NCBI GenBank assembly: GCA_900542275.1
Contig: UQMW01000058.1
Location: 1 to 9,500 of the forward strand
DNA: 9,500 bases
Source of the DNA: an uncultured Collinsella sp.
GTDB taxonomy: Bacteria; Actinomycetota; Coriobacteriia; Coriobacteriales; Coriobacteriaceae
Direction: 5' to 3'
The translations under genes were made by a program, and so were the position numbers. The notes beneath the pieces are model-generated. The model had not been told where the DNA came from. It searched no databases and saw nothing but the letters and a program-made list of their open reading frames with translations. Below, in pieces: positions 7,060-9,500 of the stretch (positions are counted from its first letter, which is position 1; each line of letters begins with the position of its first letter).

Positions 7060-9500
7060 CTACTCGGTACGGGCAACCTGGTCGATGCGGTAACCCTCGA
7101 TCTGGTCGCCGGGCTTGATGTCCTGGAAGTTCTCCAGGCCAATACCGCCCTCGGAGCCGCTCTTGAGGCTCTTGGCCTCGTCCTTGTAGTGGCGCATCGA
7201 GGCGATTTTACCGTTGAAGACCACGATGCCGTCGCGCACCAGGCGCACGGAATCGGTCGCGGCGATCTCGCCCTCTTCGACGCGGACACCGGCGGCGATA
7301 CCGACCTTGGGCACCTTGAAGGTATCCAGAACGGTCGCGGTACCCGTGGAAACCTCGACCTCGGTGGGCTTGAGCATGCCGATACGGGCTGCGTCGAGGT
7401 CCTCGAGGCACTTGTAGATGACGTCGTAGCAACGGATCTCGACGCCCTCGCGCTCGGCGGCGGAGCGGGCCTTGCCGTCGGGACGGACGCCAAAGCCGAT
7501 GATGATGGCGTTGGAGGCGTCGGCCAGAACGACGTCGGTCTCGTTGATGGCGCCAACGGCGGAGTGGATCGTGTTGATGCGCACCTCGGACTGGTCCATC
7601 TTGTCGAGGGAGTCCTGAAGGGCCTCGATAGAACCCTGGACGTCGGCCTTGATGATCAGGTTGAGTTCCTTGACCTCGGCGTCGGCGATGGTCTCAAAGA
7701 GGTTCTCGAGCGTCACATGCTTCACGCGGCTCTGCTCCTCGATGCGGGCCTTGAGCGAACGCTCGTCGGCCAGGGCGCGAGCCTCGCGCTCGTCCTCGAA
7801 CACGCGGAACTCATCGCCGGCGTTGGGGACGGACTGCAGGCCCAGGATCTCGACGGCGTCGGAGGGACCGGCCTCGGTGACGGCGTTGCCCTTGGGGTCG
7901 AGCATGGCGCGGACGCGGCCGTAGGTAAGGCCGGCGACCAGCGTATCGCCCACGTGCAGAGTACCGCGGGTCACGAGCACCGTGGCAACCGAGCCGCGGC
8001 CCTTGTCGAGCTTAGCCTCGAGGACGTTGCCCGAAGCGAACGTATCGGGGTTGGCCTTGAGCTCGAGCACGTCGGCCTGGAGTAGGACGGTCTCGAGCAG
8101 GTCGTCGATACCGATCTTCTGCTTGGCCGAGATATTGACGAACATGTTCTGTCCGCCCCACTCCTCGGGGATGATGCCGTACTCGGTGAGCTCCTGGCGC
8201 ACGCGGTCGGGGTTGGCACCCGGCTTATCGATCTTGTTGACGGCGACGACAATGGGAACACCGGCGGCCTTGGCGTGGTTGATCGACTCGATGGTCTGGG
8301 GCATGACGCCGTCGTCGGCAGCCACGATCAGAATGACGATGTCGGTCACCTTGGCGCCGCGGGCACGCATGGCCGTAAAGGTGGCATGGCCCGGGGTATC
8401 GATGAAGGTGATCTTGCGGTCGTTGATCATAACCTGCGAAGCACCGATTGCCTGGGTAATGCCGCCTGCCTCGCCGGCAGCGACGCCGGTGTGACGGATG
8501 GCGTCGAGCAGCGAAGTCTTGCCGTGGTCGACGTGGCCCATGACGGTGACGACCGGGGCACGCGGCTTAAGGTCGGCGGGATCGTCGTAGAACGAGAAGG
8601 TGTTCTCCTCTTCGGGGGTGATGATCTTGATCTGGCGGCCCAGGTCGTCGGCAACGAGCTCGACGAGGTCGTCAGACATGGACTGTGTCATGGTGAGCGG
8701 CGTGCCCAACAGGAACAGGCGCTTGATGATGTCGTTGGCCGGAACGTCAAGTGCCTCGGCGAGTTCCTGGACGGTAACGCCCTGGGAGACCTTGATGGCG
8801 TCGAGCTCCTCGGGGTTCACGCCCTGGGCCAGCGCCTCCTCTATCTTGCGCTCCTCCTGAGCCTTGGCAGCCTCGCGCTCGCGCTTCTCCTTGCGCTTCT
8901 TGCGGCGACCGGTGGACTCGCGAGAGGCCTCCTCGACGGCGGCACGGGCCTCCTCGAGCACCTTCTCGCGGCTGTACTCCTCGGCCTCGCGAGCCATACG
9001 GCTGTAGTGGTCCTCTTCGTTGTTGTGACCGCCCTTGCGCTTCTTGCCCTTGCCCTGCTTATCAGGGTTGGGGAAGTCCATGCCAGCAGCGACGTTGTTG
9101 CTGGCGTTGGTGCGATGGCTGTGCGGACGGCTCTCGGAGGCGTTGCGCTCGGAGTTGCTGTCGGAGGCGTTACGATCGTTGCGACGGCCACCGCGGCGGT
9201 CGTTGTTGCCGCCACGACGGTTACCGCGCTCGGCGGCGCGCTCGGCCTTGGCCTTGTCCTCGGCGTCCTTCTTCTCCTTGAGCACGGTCTCCTGTGCGGC
9301 GATCTGGTCGAGCAGCGAACGGAAGCGCGAACCGGAGTCGGAAGCGGGAACGGCGCGGCGCTGGGCCTCGCGGGCAGCCTCCTCCTTCTCGCGGGCAAGG
9401 CGCTCCTGCTCGGCCTTCTTCTTGGCCTCGGCCTCGGCGCGGGCAGCCTCCTCGGCAGCCTGGGCTGCGGCAAACTGGCGGCGCTCCTCCTCGCGGGCCT
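7060..9500 (-). CDS. infB: Translation initiation factor IF-2 (5' end outside window)
   Basis: GTPase that brings fMet-tRNA to the 30S subunit and promotes subunit joining. The frame is open to the right edge, so the start lies beyond 9500. 812 residues are visible, numbered here from the edge. Residues 1-50 are Ala/Glu/Arg/Lys-rich and probably coiled or helical. Residues 91-135 are rich in Gly, Arg, Asn and Ser. A second highly charged segment runs to about 225. IF2_N is at about 240-293 (VTVQELAEALDVPANDIIKRL). The G domain has the P-loop GHVDHGKT (321-328), DTPGH (367-371), NKID (421-424) and SAK (457-459). The translational beta-barrel domains and the C-terminal fMet-tRNA-binding domain follow to the TAG at 7060-7062. 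A GTG at 9283-9285 is in frame but is internal, with coding sequence continuing upstream. Upstream neighbours are commonly rimP, nusA and ylxR, not seen here. Confidence 0.97.
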   Translation of the reverse strand, partial: AREEERRQFAAAQAAEEAARAEAEAKKKAEQERLAREKEEAAREAQRRAVPASDSGSRFRSLLDQIAAQETVLKEKKDAEDKAKAERAAERGNRRGGNNDRRGGRRNDRNASDSNSERNASESRPHSHRTNASNNVAAGMDFPNPDKQGKGKKRKGGHNNEEDHYSRMAREAEEYSREKVLEEARAAVEEASRESTGRRKKRKEKREREAAKAQEERKIEEALAQGVNPEELDAIKVSQGVTVQELAEALDVPANDIIKRLFLLGTPLTMTQSMSDDLVELVADDLGRQIKIITPEEENTFSFYDDPADLKPRAPVVTVMGHVDHGKTSLLDAIRHTGVAAGEAGGITQAIGASQVMINDRKITFIDTPGHATFTAMRARGAKVTDIVILIVAADDGVMPQTIESINHAKAAGVPIVVAVNKIDKPGANPDRVRQELTEYGIIPEEWGGQNMFVNISAKQKIGIDDLLETVLLQADVLELKANPDTFASGNVLEAKLDKGRGSVATVLVTRGTLHVGDTLVAGLTYGRVRAMLDPKGNAVTEAGPSDAVEILGLQSVPNAGDEFRVFEDEREARALADERSLKARIEEQSRVKHVTLENLFETIADAEVKELNLIIKADVQGSIEALQDSLDKMDQSEVRINTIHSAVGAINETDVVLADASNAIIIGFGVRPDGKARSAAEREGVEIRCYDVIYKCLEDLDAARIGMLKPTEVEVSTGTATVLDTFKVPKVGIAAGVRVEEGEIAATDSVRLVRDGIVVFNGKIASMRHYKDEAKSLKSGSEGGIGLENFQDIKPGDQIEGYRIDQVARTE
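9094..9228 (-). repeat. Low-complexity Gly/Arg/Asn/Ser segment in IF-2
   Basis: About 45 codons of infB encode an Arg- and Asn-rich segment with clusters such as GNRRGGNNDRRGGRRNDR. It continues into Ser/Asn/Glu/His-rich sequence (SNSERNASESRPHSHRTN). It is not a precise DNA tandem repeat but an imprecise low-complexity tract, flanked by charged helical segments. In IF-2 the region N-terminal to IF2_N is known to vary greatly in length and composition. This segment probably forms a disordered linker that may contact RNA or ribosome; the contact is an inference from its basic charge. Confidence 0.6.

Noticed and set aside
7189..8085. 298-codon plus-strand open frame opposite infB
   Set aside because: Antisense to the GTPase-to-C-terminal part of IF-2. 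The product is a Gly/Asp/Leu/Val-rich low-complexity mirror with no motif, best read as a codon-bias shadow.
9283..9285. GTG as the start of infB
   Set aside because: The coding frame continues without a stop through at least 71 more codons to the right edge, with the same charged composition. The GTG is an internal valine codon.
8841..9473. 210-codon minus-strand frame within the 5' part of infB
   Set aside because: It is an out-of-frame reading of the low-complexity IF-2 region, giving Pro/Arg/Ser/Thr-rich nonsense. The infB frame itself is open and continuous here.
1..9500. CRISPR array, insertion sequence, phage gene, tRNA/rRNA gene or riboswitch
   Set aside because: I saw no regularly spaced direct repeats, transposase or integrase motifs, cloverleaf-like sequence or long structured leader. 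Nearly all of the window is accounted for by seven housekeeping genes.

Overview
The window is a stretch of ordinary chromosome carrying seven head-to-tail genes, all on the minus strand, so transcription runs from right to left. In that order they are infB (translation initiation factor IF-2, 5' end beyond the right edge), rbfA (ribosome-binding factor A), nrnA-type DHH/DHHA1 phosphoesterase, truB (tRNA pseudouridine-55 synthase), ribF (riboflavin kinase/FAD synthetase), dnaG (primase) and rpoD (primary sigma factor). By eye the DNA is GC-rich, with G or C favoured at third codon positions. The protein sequences look most like those of a high-GC actinobacterial lineage. A Coriobacteriia member (Collinsella/Olsenella-like) is my best guess, but this rests on overall resemblance and not on a search.

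Layout, in transcription order. At 9500-7060 is infB, with a long charged, low-complexity N-terminal region followed by the canonical IF2_N, GTPase and C-terminal domains. At 7048-6638 is rbfA, 11 bp after infB. At 6645-5602 is nrnA, overlapping rbfA by 8 bp, with a strong Shine-Dalgarno inside rbfA. At 5586-4654 is truB, 15 bp after nrnA. At 4657-3650 is ribF, joined to truB by an ATGA overlap. At about 3657-1555 is dnaG, which starts at a GTG inside the 3' end of ribF. A gap of about 116 bp follows, then rpoD (about 1438-89). Downstream of rpoD, at 60-87, is a perfect 12-bp-stem hairpin without a U-tract. The last 60 bp at the left edge cannot be assigned with confidence.

Functionally, infB, rbfA and truB serve translation initiation, 30S maturation and tRNA modification. 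NrnA-type enzymes degrade oligoribonucleotides and/or pAp. RibF makes FMN and FAD. DnaG and RpoD start DNA replication and housekeeping transcription. The infB-rbfA-nrnA-truB-ribF order is a widely conserved bacterial cluster, and dnaG-rpoD is the core of the 'macromolecular synthesis' operon. Here the two are fused tip to tail with overlapping reading frames, without rpsO after ribF or rpsU before dnaG. This is the most interesting architectural point.

I found no mobile element, CRISPR array, tRNA or rRNA gene, and no sign of an undescribed accessory system. The long plus-strand open frames opposite rpoD, dnaG and infB are best explained as codon-bias shadows.
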